Source: Lamellibrachia satsuma (taxonomy: Eukaryota; Annelida; Polychaeta; Sabellida; Siboglinidae). From it: a stretch of 64,000 nucleotides of DNA. Shown here in pieces: positions 19,037 through 37,406 of the stretch. The translations under genes were made by a program, and so were the position numbers. The notes under the pieces were generated by a model. That model saw only the letters and a list, made by a program, of their open reading frames with translations, searched no databases and was not told the origin of the DNA. How positions within the stretch are numbered: position 1 is the stretch's first letter; each line of letters opens with the position of its first letter. The stretch spans positions 2,676,001 to 2,740,000 of the forward strand of contig BSQZ01000001.1 of NCBI GenBank assembly GCA_033239005.1. The letters run 5' to 3'.

Positions 19037-19501
19037 TTATGGCGCCTGTTTTTTTCGAATGAACTCGCGACAATTCACGAGTATCTGACCCAACACGTTC
19101 TGTCCACGCTGTCCAGTGTAGGTGGACATGCTCCAGTATCCCTCCCTACTTCTCGCGCTTTCCATTAACGGCGCTGGATATGTTTCTAATAATAGTTTGC
19201 ATAATGTCGTGTCGCGAAATTTAATAGCAACTAACGCGATCATTACAGATCGTCTCTATTTGTTCCACTGCGCGCGTAACTCCTGTTTCTCTCAGATGGT
19301 CTTGCTTAGGTATTTCGCCTGTAGTCCGGTTCTTGTGGCAAGCATTTTCTGCGCCGTCTCGACATCTCCATAAAAGATGCATTTCATGTACTGGTATGCA
19401 GCTTCAACTGTGTTAAAAACATGACCCCATGCATGTATCCTACATGCGTAGAAGTTGGATAGAAACGAGTTTCCTCCACGGAAGTATATAGGAGGAGTCA
19501 T
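19037..19501 (-). pseudogene. NADAR-family protein (YbiA/RibX-like N-glycosidase fold), two in-frame stops
   Basis: A 154-codon reading frame opening MTPPIYFRGGNSFLSNFYAC. It has the family's LSNFY motif, then G-VFNTVEAAYQYMK with the conserved Glu33, a W near WNK, ALVAIKF, LLLETYPAPLMESA and a late GQNVLGQILVNCREF. Length and motif order fit a complete NADAR domain. In-frame stops at 19294-19292 (TGA) and 19258-19256 (TAG) interrupt it while the frame stays the same, so this is recent decay. Characterised NADAR proteins remove ADP-ribose from modified guanine or cleave N-glycosidic bonds of riboflavin intermediates; some act in phage-defence systems. I know of no established role in Mavericks. 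It is the most upstream minus-strand gene. Confidence 0.85.
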
Positions 19502-19539
19502 TCTGATTTTATGCTGTTTAATGTTACATGCACTGTATT

Positions 19540-19626
19540 TATATACATAAATGCATATACATAAATTAATGCATGCATATATAAATTAATGCATGCATAT
19601 ATAAATTAATGCATATGCATATGCCA
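19540..19626. repeat. Short AT-rich tandem repeat upstream of the NADAR gene
   Basis: ATGCATATATAAATTA recurs at least three times (about 19572-19620), flanked by TTTATATACATAAATGC. It contains possible TATA elements on both strands and separates the leftward NADAR gene from the rightward gene at 20157. Confidence 0.7.
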
Positions 19627-20053
19627 CCAGTTTCCATGCAGCAATAACTTCCATAAGTGCATGGTGTTTTTATGCATGATAAATGGGTTTTCGGATTCAG
19701 CGTTGGTTAGTTGACAGGCTTATCGCTGGGAGGAGTTGTTTACTGTTTGATGCAGAATGTCTGGAATCGATACAACGTTGGTTGAGAAATGGTTGACTTT
19801 GTTTTTTACACGTGATAAATGAGATTTTGGTTTCAGCATCAATTCTCTGACACTTCTGTGACAGACTTATCGAACATGTTTTTCGTTGTGAAAGATGGCT
19901 TATTGTTCTAGTGGGTTTGGGAGTTGATTATTAGCATTCCAGTTTAATAATAATTTTATTATGGGTGTTTTCTAACATAACTTTCTGACTTTGATGGATT
20001 TGTTATTGTGTTATAGCAGCTTATGTCAGCTGTCTGCATTGTTTAGCGTTTCC
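19627..20053. other. Non-coding upstream region of the plus-strand gene
   Basis: I see no ORF of note. A recurring TGATAAATG...TTT..GTTTCAGCGTTGG-like phrase appears twice (about 19675-19710 and 19812-19845), suggesting a degenerate duplication of about 135 bp. Confidence 0.4.
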
Positions 20054-20061
20054 TATATAAA
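20054..20061 (+). promoter_or_regulatory. TATA box of the plus-strand spliced gene
   Basis: CCTATATAAAGCC is a canonical TATA box 96-103 bp before the ATG at 20157. It leaves a leader of about 70 nt. Confidence 0.6.
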
Positions 20062-20156
20062 GCCGTCCTCAGACAAGGTATTTCTTTATACACTTACCGC
20101 CATTCTGCAACCGTCGTTCTGCTGCTGCCGCTGCCGTTGTCTCTGACGTCATCACC

Positions 20157-20911
20157 ATGCTGTCTAGCGTTGCTTTGTTTTCCGACTTGATGCAGGTCTA
20201 CATCGAGATTGGCGTTGCGTTGAGTCTGATACTGTATCGATCGTAAGTACATAGTGTCCGTGGTTGTTTGCTGATACGTACTCCTGTGTTTTTAAAAGGT
20301 TTTAAAAGCGTCTACATAACACACACAGTTTAACTTTAAGAGACATCTTTTATGTGTATGTGACCTAGTTATAATGCCTCTTGCTAAGCGGCTGGTAGTC
20401 TGATTATAAATAGTACGCGCGCCGAGTCGGCCGAGCGAGGTCGCCAGGTCAGTCTTATCAGTTTTACGCGACTTAGTTTCTACGCGTTTGCTGGTGCTGG
20501 CGGTGTAGCATTACATACGCCGTGGTGGTTCCAAAGTACACCGCTCACACCAGGTCTACTCATAGTTATTATTAACAGATGTGCATGTGCTATTTAATGT
20601 ATATACGATACTTTTAACACAGTCCTTTACCAATGGCTCAATGTGTCTTTCACTCTGGTTTTTCAGCTTCCATAGAAACCACTGGCCGTTCGTGATGCAG
20701 GAGGTTATGTGCTCGTACGCCACGCATAGACGAGAACAGCGATGACGGATATACTTCTGAAGAAAACTGGGACGACGAATGCAATGAATACGCCGCATTT
20801 CTAGATCATAGAAAATCCTGGTCTGCTGTCATGCAAGAAATGAAACTGTTCAAATCACGTTCCCAGATCGAAATGGAAATGCTGTGGGGGTTTAATGATG
20901 AAGGGAAGTAG
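20157..20911 (+). CDS. Small spliced membrane protein with acidic tail (predicted, 98 aa)
   Basis: Exon 1 (20157-20242) starts at an ATG downstream of a TATA box and encodes MLSSVALFSDLM followed by a hydrophobic span (VYIEIGVALSLILY). It ends at a consensus donor GTAAGTAC (20243). Exon 2 from the AG at 20699-20700 stays in phase and runs to a TAG at 20909-20911, giving an acidic segment (IDENSDDGYTSEENWDDE) and a helical end (MQEMKLFKSRSQIEMEM). A second acceptor, TTTTTCAG at 20666 with a better pyrimidine tract, would give a shorter basic tail ending at about 20745. It is the only plus-strand gene I can support in the element. Family unknown; a single-pass, N-terminally anchored protein is inferred. 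Confidence 0.55.
20405..20412 (+). promoter_or_regulatory. Second TATA box inside the intron of the plus-strand gene
   Basis: GATTATAAATAGTACGCGCG is a strong TATA element followed by a GC-rich stretch at 20415-20455. It could drive an alternative transcript of exon 2; the first ATG after it (20580) opens only 12 codons. Confidence 0.4.
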
Positions 20912-21067
20912 CAAAACCACGTTCCGTGACAGAAATGGAAAAGTCGTGTGGGGGGTGCAGCAATGATGAAGGCAAGGTCATAAAACGACCTACAAAACTT
21001 ATAGACAGACGCGGAAAGTCACTGCCGCGTCTGGACTTCAATAACCTCCCAGCGCCCTCTTTGTAAA
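20902..21067 (+). other. Open frame after the spliced gene, possible shifted extension
   Basis: In another frame, the bases after the TAG read KPRSVTEMEKSCGGCSNDEG and then GKSLPRLDFNNLPAPSL to a TAA. The start resembles the last 20 residues of exon 2 (RSQIEMEM...NDEGK), as if that segment had been duplicated. An internal ATG lies at 20934. Confidence 0.3.
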
Positions 21068-21109
21068 ACAGAACGATTTGTGAGCTGATTAACAGACGAA
21101 CACTACGTT

Positions 21110-21490
21110 TCATATGATTTGATATATGACTATTTTTAATATTACTATGCTTTAATATTCTTTAATATGGCTATTTTTAAATGAAATAATGAACGCTATT
21201 TATATGCTTTAATATGACTATTTTTAAATGATATATTGAACGATATTTATATGCTTTAATATGGTTAAATATATGGCTATTTTTACATATTTATATTACT
21301 ATATTTATATGATTTTATGTGCTTTAATATGATTTGATATATATTACTATATTAATATGATTTTATGTGCTTTAATATGATGTATCAAATAATTATATTA
21401 CTATGACGTGCTTTATTATGATATATAGCTATTTTATATAGCTATTTTTTATTACTATGATGTATGGCTATTTTTATATATTAAAATTTG
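21110..21490. repeat. AT-rich degenerate tandem repeats next to the right TIR
   Basis: Phrases ATATGCTTTAATATG and CTATTTTTAAATGA recur many times over about 380 bp. No coding potential. Confidence 0.8.
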
Positions 21491-21601
21491 TGACTTCATG
21501 AAGTGTTGTGTCGGTTGGTGATAGGGTAACGCAGGCTACAACGGGTAGGGTATCGCGGACTACTTCGAACCAGGATGCCTTGAAATCACTGGATAGGTAG
21601 A

Positions 21602-21802
21602 GGTTACTACCTGTTCACTACCTGGAGGTCATAGGTCACCACACATACCAGGTTATGACCGTTATCTCCAGTCGCTAGGGGGCGCTCGTGGTGGATGTAG
21701 GTTACCGCTAGGGGGCGCTGGGGCGAGTCACGTGACTGGAAGTCACTTTGCTCTTTCTGCTGGGCGGCTCTTTTGATGTCCCATTCCGCCCCGTATACTA
21801 CT
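21602..21802 (-). repeat. Right terminal inverted repeat of the Maverick
   Basis: Inverse complement of 4950-5150 with 3 differences in 201. It contains the paired CGCTAGGGGGCGCT motifs at 21673-21686 and 21706-21719, and ends GTATACTACT at the target duplication. Confidence 0.97.
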
Positions 21803-21887
21803 AAGGCTACCCGGTCTCCTGCCGCAGCGATGTGAACGCTGGCGAAGTGTCAACGGCTATCAGCGGTACCACGACAGGCACGGTCGC
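21803..21887 (-). pseudogene. Relic acyl-CoA synthetase exon F, 5' part, after the transposon
   Basis: This starts with the second AAGGCT target copy and continues the exon from 4846-4949 to the acceptor side (GCCAG on the minus strand, beyond 21887). Compared with copy 1 it carries an out-of-place GTGAACGCTGGCGAAG at about 21832-21847, a phrase that normally lies on the other side of the insertion point. Flanking intron sequence to about 22255 matches 28190-28530. Confidence 0.8.
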
Positions 21888-22261
21888 CTGGCGCCATTAA
21901 ACGAACTTCACAGTAAGAGATAGATATATAATTTATTTACTTCCGCCTTCATTTCATACAAATAAAGTGCCACTGATTTTGGGAAAGGACACATTTGCAG
22001 CCTACGACACTGGTGCTGTGCACATATTTTAAAGTCTAGTCGCTGGTTGGCGGCATACGCACGTGTCAATTTGTCACAAGACAAACATCAAAGTGAACAG
22101 TTTTTCTAAAACCGAATATTCATTTATGCAATGGTCTGTACCGTATACTGGATTGACTGTAGAAAAGTTGTAACCTTGATGACAAAGCAATTAACGAAGA
22201 GGCTACCAGCAACCAATTGACTGTCTCTAGTTGATCACCACTTTGATAAAAAAATTGTTCC

Positions 22262-22512
22262 ACGGGAAGGTTTCTGAATTCTACGATTTGTGTTGGGCCA
22301 AACTCACACGAATGGGTGGGATGCCGCAACTATCTGTGAGCTGGTTGTTGCAAATAACCCTGCATTCAAAGTCTCTGTATAGAAATTTTATGATATTCAC
22401 CATCTTCTGGGGGATTTTCCAGAGTGATTCTCGATGGAAGCTGTCGAACGCCTTTTCAAAATCTATGAAGTTGGCATAAATGTTGTTGTTCCATTCGGCT
22501 GACTCTTCAAAG
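22262..22512 (-). mobile_element. LINE reverse-transcriptase fragment
   Basis: Minus translation reads an RT palm entry: [18 protein letters not shown], then MVNIIKFLYRDFECRV and a NQLTDS..GIPP.R segment. It is truncated by the (AT)n tract on one side. Confidence 0.75.
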
Positions 22513-22514
22513 AT

Positions 22515-22667
<153 letters not shown>

Positions 22668-23189
22668 TGCCTTTATTGAAGTTCCTCTATTGTTATATGT
22701 ATTCCCTGTTTTTACTTTTATATTAAAATGGATCTGGTTATGATCAGTGGAACCCAAAGTTTCATGTACTTGAACAAACTACTCATGTTGTTAATGTTCA
22801 GTTATTGGTAACTATGTTACACCAAATTGCTTCCTCACAATCTGTTTCACGTTTCAGTGTTATTTCGTATGCTTTGATTCTTTAAAATATAACATTATTC
22901 CACCTCCCCTTCTCTCTTGCCTATCCTTCCTAAACATTACATAGCCTGTCAGTGCTAATTCAGCGTCAATTATATCTTTATGTGCTCATGATTCAGCGAT
23001 GTATATTACACGAGGGTCAATATCTGCTACTATAATGTCTAACTCGCGTTTTTATTTACTATGCTCTTGGCATTTAAGCATATACATAATGTATAGGTAA
23101 TGCATGTACATAATGTCGTTTATATTCATTTTCCGAAATAATTAGTGAACATTTCTTTGTATGTGCATTTGGACTCCTTTCCCTCATAC

Positions 23190-23620
23190 ACATGAACAAC
23201 AACTCCCATGCCATCACCCATAACCTGTCCTGCCTTTTCTGCTACATCCTAATTTTTTTCCCCGGCAGGTATACCGTGATGTCCTCTCCTCTGTCTACAA
23301 CTCTATCTACTTTCCTAATGATTGAATCCCCCATGAATACCCGGACTTTCCTCACCTTCCCTTGTGACACTACATCTGCGAGGCTCCTTTCCTGCCGAGT
23401 CACTCGTTTACCTTTCTCTTGCTGCACACTCTGCCTCCTCCCATCTGTCTTCTTGTGGTCGCTTTACTCTCTTACTGACATTTCTCCCCCTTTCTCTTCT
23501 ATTATCAACCTCTACTCTCTTACCAAGTGGCAATCCCTCTCCACTCGAGCACTCTTTTGTTATGACTCGCGGGTTGTTTTAATACATGCTATTAAATGTA
23601 ACGAAACGAACATTGATTAA
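23190..23620 (-). mobile_element. Non-LTR retrotransposon ORF fragment (GDSIIR...CLPG type)
   Basis: The minus frame at 23427-23242 reads MQQEKGKRVTRQERSLAD then GDSIIRKVDRVVD and YLPG. This is the pattern of an SGNH/esterase-like region found in some LINE proteins. Related copies lie at 39835-40200 and 57004-57470. Flanks 22690-23640 match 39350-40240 and 56610-57510, so it is part of the inter-gene segment duplicated with the synthetase array. Confidence 0.6.
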
Positions 23621-23882
23621 AATAATAGAAAAACAAAGTAAGGCCGGCCCTAATTTTGGTATCTCCTAATTCAGTTTAGATAGGGTCAGGTAACCGGAAA
23701 CACACATATTTGTTTATGTCTACAACTAAGTCGCAAGTGTACAAGGAGACGCTTTGCATATCGAGAGTCCAACGTGTACTAAGTACAAACATTTTATTGC
23801 CGTATATTTTATAAACGTACAACATATTGGTTAACATATTTACTAGCCAAGCAGCCAAACCAGCAACTGATCACTCATTCAT

Positions 23883-23884
<2 letters not shown>

Positions 23885-23942
<58 letters not shown>
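23885..23942. repeat. (AT)n microsatellite
   Basis: Pure TA run, absent from the equivalent places near 40560 and 57840. Confidence 0.95.
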
Positions 23943-23949
<7 letters not shown>

Positions 23950-24649
23950 TACATAGTTTTATGAAATGTTAGTTCCAAATAATGAACACAATGTCTTTGA
24001 CTTATGTGATACAATTGTTCGCAGAGACATCAGATCGGTATCTACACGCCGACATCGACGTCAATAGCTTGATATCAGTTCTTTTTGTATAAGGGTGTCA
24101 ATCTAGCCGTTAATACGCGGTCGATATCAATCATCTGAATTCTGTATTGTCTTATGTCAGCTCAAGCGCTTCCCGCAACAACGTATAATTTAATTAAAAT
24201 CATTAAGTTTGCTTGCGCTGTCGTACAATACGTGCTCCGGTGTGTGGCGCCACCGTTTGTCGCACACACTAGAGTTTGGCGTCGGAGCGTCGGTTCCATT
24301 GTGACGGATTCAGTTTATATGATATATTAGAATCAACTTTAAACTTTGATTGTGTTGACACAGTTGTCACACACAAAAAACTAAATGAGGCTATAATATA
24401 ATACAATAACAAAATAACAAATAAGGCTATAATGAAGAATCTCTAAAATGACGCTGATTGGCTGCTGGCGCTTCACGGTAACGAATACAGAAAATGGAGT
24501 CGGTAACTGTCAAACCATGTCTCTGATGCCAAATTCTTCTCGGTGAATTTGCGTAGGCGAGCGAAAGTCGGATAAGCAGTACCAGTCCGACATTTTGGAA
24601 CACTAGAATGATATCAGTAATGTTCACATTGTTTACGCACAATAAAGTG

Positions 24650-32751
<8,102 letters not shown>

Positions 32752-32802
32752 CTGAAACGTTAATATACATTATGTTGACGTCACATAATTAGGTGAACAA
32801 AT

Positions 32803-32804
32803 GA

Positions 32805-32865
<61 letters not shown>

Positions 32866-32866
32866 C
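32803..32866. repeat. (AT)n microsatellite
   Basis: Pure AT run upstream of the first recognised exon of copy 1. Confidence 0.95.
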
Positions 32867-33021
32867 CTCGACCGCATTGAAAAAGTAAATAACATACAGG
32901 TGCAGTAATGCCCATAATAATATTCTACCACAAGAACTTTTACGTCAACATTACACATAGCAAATACCTCGTCAGAATATCAATGTGAAAAAAGTGGCTG
33001 ATATTACGGAACCTTCCCCTA

Positions 33022-33023
33022 CA

Positions 33024-33054
<31 letters not shown>

Positions 33055-33092
33055 TCGCACGCACGCACGCACGCACAAACACACACACACAC
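33022..33092. repeat. (GCAC)n/(AC)n microsatellite
   Basis: ACGC units followed by ACAC. Confidence 0.95.
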
Positions 33093-33279
33093 AATACAAT
33101 CGTGCAGTTCATGGTTAATCAAAAAACGGGATACTACAATGACTTGATGACGTCAAGTGCGACTCTCTGAAATGTTACTGCAGACGATACTATTAGTGCT
33201 TCTAGGGTGAAGGAACTCCACTTCGGGATAAAGCAAAGTTAGTACGAATGCTGGAGGCTGGTACCGTTCGGAGTTTACA

Positions 33280-33700
33280 CTCGTGCTGGCGTCTGGTGCG
33301 AGCATCTGCTATGACAATGATGGTAGACAAGCTGATGCGAACTATTCCATGGTATATCTAAAAAAGTGGTAAATATATTATATTCCCGATAGTCACCAGC
33401 GACAAAACGAGCTACGGAACACTTGTCCAACTCTCTAAATGTCAGCCTCGGTGTGAGGTGAGCATGCGCAAGTAGCACACCCAAACGTCGGTCCAACGGG
33501 TATCTCGTCTGCCGTTTTCCACTTGAGGTGGCGCCGGATATAGTGTTCTCTTGACTAAGCCGAGTGTTTTTCTGGCTTGTTTATGAACACTATTGATGTG
33601 TGGCTGCCACGTTAAATTCGTGTCGATGGCAGTATCCAGGTAGCCCTGCTTGTCAGTCAGTGGGATATGTTGATGACTGGATCGAAGTATAGATTGACGT
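33280..33700 (-). mobile_element. LINE reverse-transcriptase C-terminal fragment
   Basis: Minus frames read an NLTWQPHINSVHKQARKTLG-type segment, then an RLGVLLAHAHLTPRLTFRELDK end. This is the thumb/connection region of Jockey/CR1-like RTs. The same fragment lies at 52150-52480. Confidence 0.7.
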
Positions 33701-33849
33701 CAACATTTGACTGATCGGGGTGTTATCAAGTAATTGTACATTAATTAATATTAACAATTATCGTTGTCATAATGAACCGCTGAAGTAAAAACCTTGAATC
33801 TAATTTGAATGTGAAACAATGTTCTCAACCCTCTTTAAACAAGTAGAAA

Positions 33850-34120
33850 TTGGGAGCGTAGGCTTGACCCAGCTCGTAAGGCGCGGTGGAATGAGATCAG
33901 AACGCTTGACTCTCAGTCGAGGAAATCTGGTTCGAACCCTTTTGTTGCCGTTTCGAAACTTCGCGTCGTAAGTGCAGCGTGGCTAAATGCTTCCCGAGGA
34001 AGTAGTTATGACGTTGGGATGAACTAGTTTGCCGGGGTGAAGTGTAAAGCGCTTTCAGCAGTCACAAGGACTAGATGCCGCGCTATGTAAGAATGTACAT
34101 TTATCGGGTTTTAGCTATTA
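33850..34120 (+). mobile_element. tRNA-derived SINE
   Basis: The head contains a degenerate pol III A box (AGCTCGTAAGGCGCGGTGG) and a B box GGTTCGAACCC. The tail has GTAAAGCGCTTTCAGCAGTCAC and GCGCTATGTAAGAATGTACATT, typical of invertebrate SINEs. A diverged, partly deleted copy lies at 52630-52900. The spacing and surrounding sequence are not those of a functional tRNA gene. Confidence 0.7.
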
Positions 34121-35273
34121 CAGTAGGGTGGGGCAAACTGTACCCCGGTGAAAAGCGCGCACCCTCTACTTCGGCACATCTAACTATTAGTGCCGCTATG
34201 TCCCAATAAACCGACGCAGCATGACGCCAAACCATTTTGGGCATGTTCTATGTGAAGGACGCAGTACTTGTTGCAAGTTGTACTAAGTTGATTTTATTGG
34301 CCTTATTATTATAACAAATTTCACTGCTTGAAATGATCCAACACACAGCTTATGCACTTTAGGTAATCCAAAATGTGAAATAGCTATATAAATGTTACCT
34401 ATATAATAGTATTGCTATAATCATTTTTATCATTCCAATGTCACATTCAATACAGGAAAAAGCGCACAGTGTGCAACTAAAATGCATTTTTGTAGTAGTG
34501 TTCTTTTTAGCAAGTTTCTGTAATTCTAGTACTATTTGGCTAAGAGGTGTATTTAGCCGTTTCGGCCGTAGATGAAAATAAGTAGACCGTTTTGGCCCAC
34601 GCTACTCTAAGCTGGTATTCCTGGTTGCATTTATGTTTAAACGCTTCAAGTTGGAACTCGCGTTACGTCTGCCAAAGTCAATACATGCATTCACTCTTAG
34701 CCGATCGAGCATTCGCCTGTTATCGTCACTTGAAATTAGACGTTGCATTTCTAACCTTTACAAAAGAATAATAGTTTAAGGATAATCAGATTTGGAAACT
34801 ATTTCAGCTATTACAAGATTTACGCATCCCACATTTAGTAGCTAGCATTGACAACTAGTTGATACAGTTCCTTATAAACATAAGTGCACTATTTTAACTT
34901 AATTTTTGCTACACAACCTTTCAAAAATTATTTACTGACTTGGAATAATTCCTTGACGCCTAAAGAACATATACAACCAAAAGCCTGTTATTAAGCTAAA
35001 TCCAACTCAATGTACATACCTTTAATACAACAAAACACAACCATTGTAAAGTCGAATGTTTAAGAGGTCAAATTGATTTGAAATAATTTTCTGAAGATAA
35101 ACTATTTTGTGATTGGGACATGTGTCGTTGCTCGCTTTTATCTCAGTGTTTTTGCTCGACATGTGTACAGGGTACGATTTTCTTTGAGCAGCCGTCGAAC
35201 GAAGATAAACACCGAAAGGTAGTACCTTATTATCAAACTATTATACGACTCTAATAAAAGTAGTGAACACACT

Positions 35274-35525
35274 GTGCCTATATATGTTTTGTTTACGTTT
35301 CCACTACATTGCTGTACATGGACTGGAACTCACCAAAGCTACCCTGTTTCTCTCGCTGTGATGCTTCAGTCTTTTCCGCATAAAGTCCCAGATGGATACG
35401 TTATCGGGTATGTTCACCGGGGACAACTTGCTCCTCATGGCTATGAAGACAGTTTACGTCACTATAGCTGCACTTGCAACTGTCAAACGTATAGTGATCT
35501 AACAAAGTCATTGTCGTCTGTTTAA
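35274..35525 (+). other. Open frame conserved between two array units, unknown
   Basis: 83 codons without an ATG start, reading LTFPLH..., VMLQSFPHKVPDGYVIGYVH and LAPHGYEDSLRHYSCTCNCQ. It recurs at 53772-54125, where it stays open longer. Conservation may only reflect the recent duplication. Not recognised. Confidence 0.25.
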
Positions 35526-36182
35526 CTATGCTTGTTGACCGACGACGTCTTGACCGACGCCTACTGGATGGCATATGTCGAGGCTAAGACATACTTATGT
35601 TTCGACACATGCATACTAAAATAAATACTACTACTCTGAGCTGTCTTATTGTGCCGTGTAATAGTATAGTAATTTATCGGATTATGTTTAACTTTTAACA
35701 CAAATCGAATACTGTTTTTGCCAGTCGAATAGTGTGGCCACCGGAGCAGTTAATTAGTCGTGCAATGGGGTTAAATAAATAGATATCGTGTTATACGGAG
35801 TTGGAAAGTAACCAAAGCTTGTCCAAAGGCATGTTGAGCCAAATTTTAATTAAGCAGATAATGATATACTCCCCCTTTGCCTACGATATGTGGTCTCCTG
35901 TCTCAATCATATAAAATTATAACAATGCCATGTCTATGTGATAATATACCCATATTCTACTTATTGATATTTAGTCAACGGTTAGCTGTACTGCCCGTTC
36001 ACAAATTTATGCTTAGCATAAGGATTTTCGTGTGTTATCCTAACTCTTTTTACTAAAACTACCTGATTGGTCTAAATCATTTTACCGTGATACATCCATC
36101 CAGATATCACAAGGCTGCCTCGCTCTGAGAATTCATCTAACGTTTGAATCATTTCGTACGTTTGTTCTGAGTTACGTAATCT

Positions 36183-37200
36183 TCACCAAACGTCCGCATA
36201 AGTTCGGTCGTACGGAAAGAACACTTCATAAAATAGACACCAGCTTGTTTCGTCTTGTCTAACATACTGGCTAAGGAGTCCAACGGTTTTTTCTATGCGG
36301 GCTTCTTCATTGACTGAGCAGCTGTCACTCGCTAATCTTTCTTTCTTGAAATGTTCTCTCTCCAAGATTGCATGTATTTCCTCTGGGAGTTAATTCCAGA
36401 GGCAGTAGACAGTCGGCAGTCGGCAGTCGGCAATTGGCAGTCGGCAGACAAGAGTCTGCAGTCTGCGGTAGGCAAGAATGCCTTTTTACGACCATCATTG
36501 TTTGAGGATGGAATTGCTGCAGCAGCTGTGTGCTGCGATGTGTTAAAATGTTGATGGTTGCTATTCGCTCTATTGGAAGAGGAGATAACATGTGATTGGG
36601 ACAAGATGAGTGCACCCACTTGTCTTCTTTGTGCTACTGGTTGGGTGGCAATCATTCTTAAAGAAGCCACTGGCATAGCTATAATGTTGACAATGTGCTT
36701 CTGGATGGCATCAACCTTGCCTGGCCATGTTTCAGAGGTTGCTATCCAAACAGATTATACATATTCCATCCTGTGTCTCATCATGCTCTTGTAGATCACA
36801 GCCCGCTGGTTGTATTGTATTTAAGCTCGTTTTAGGAGACCAAGCCGCGGTCCTGTATCCTTGGTCATCTTGTCTGCTAAGTATGTCAAGGACAATTCAT
36901 TCTGGATAGAGATGTCCAAGAGTTTCACTTCTTCCTCTTCTCACAAGAAAGTATTCATAAATGTGAATGAGGGATGGCCGGTCTTTGCATATTTCAGCCT
37001 TGATACAGTTTCGCTCTTCCATTTGGCTGCACAGAATATCACATTCCAACTATCTGTCCACGTTTGAATTTGCAGCAGATCATCGTTGCGTGAGCAGGCC
37101 ACAGTTGCCCGAAGTTGTTTATCCTTCACACTGATGGGTCATAGCCATAGAGGACAACATGGTTATGTGTATTGTCTGGGATATCGTTGATGAATATAAT
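36183..37200 (-). mobile_element. LINE reverse-transcriptase fragments
   Basis: Minus frames contain DDLLQIQTWTDSWNVIFCAA and further RT C-terminal remnants (AKTGHPSFTF, and an EEARIEKTVGLLSQYVRQDE segment at 36365-36183). The repeated GTCGGCA phrase at 36408-36450 is a short local expansion. A shorter version is at 54826-55180. Confidence 0.6.
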
Positions 37201-37406
37201 GAGTAGGGGAAGTCCTAGATTATGTGCATTGAACTAATTTTGTTAGAGCTTGAGTAAAGTGTTGGGGTTCTGTGATGCTGTGTATTGTATATGGTAGTGA
37301 CTTCAAATCTCTTGGACACTATCCGAGTGGCTGGATTAGAAAAGGGGACACCACTTCAATAAAACGTAATTTATTGCAAACAATTTACTCTAATCGGTTT
37401 CATCTT

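Larger units (their letters stand above)
4950..21802. mobile_element. Maverick/Polinton (adintovirus-like) element, 16,853 bp, degraded
   Basis: Complete element bounded by 201-bp TIRs and a 6-bp target duplication. It carries the full Maverick hallmark set: protein-primed DNA polymerase B, chromodomain DDE integrase, FtsK/HerA-type packaging ATPase (truncated), adenain-like protease, double-jelly-roll major capsid protein and penton. There are also accessory genes at the right (NADAR family, RPA-like). Seven genes carry inactivating lesions, so it should be non-autonomous now. GC content is visibly higher than that of the AT-rich host flanks. Confidence 0.97.

Noticed and set aside
20556..20798. 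80-codon minus-strand ORF
   Set aside because: Antisense to the intron and second exon of the plus-strand gene, without motif or promoter.
4950..21802. A free adenovirus or other exogenous virus genome
   Set aside because: Target duplication, interruption of a host exon, chromodomain integrase and protein-primed polymerase identify an integrated Maverick.
33895..33950. tRNA gene with a perfect B box
   Set aside because: The A box is degenerate, no cloverleaf can be drawn, and the sequence continues into a SINE tail repeated at 52630.
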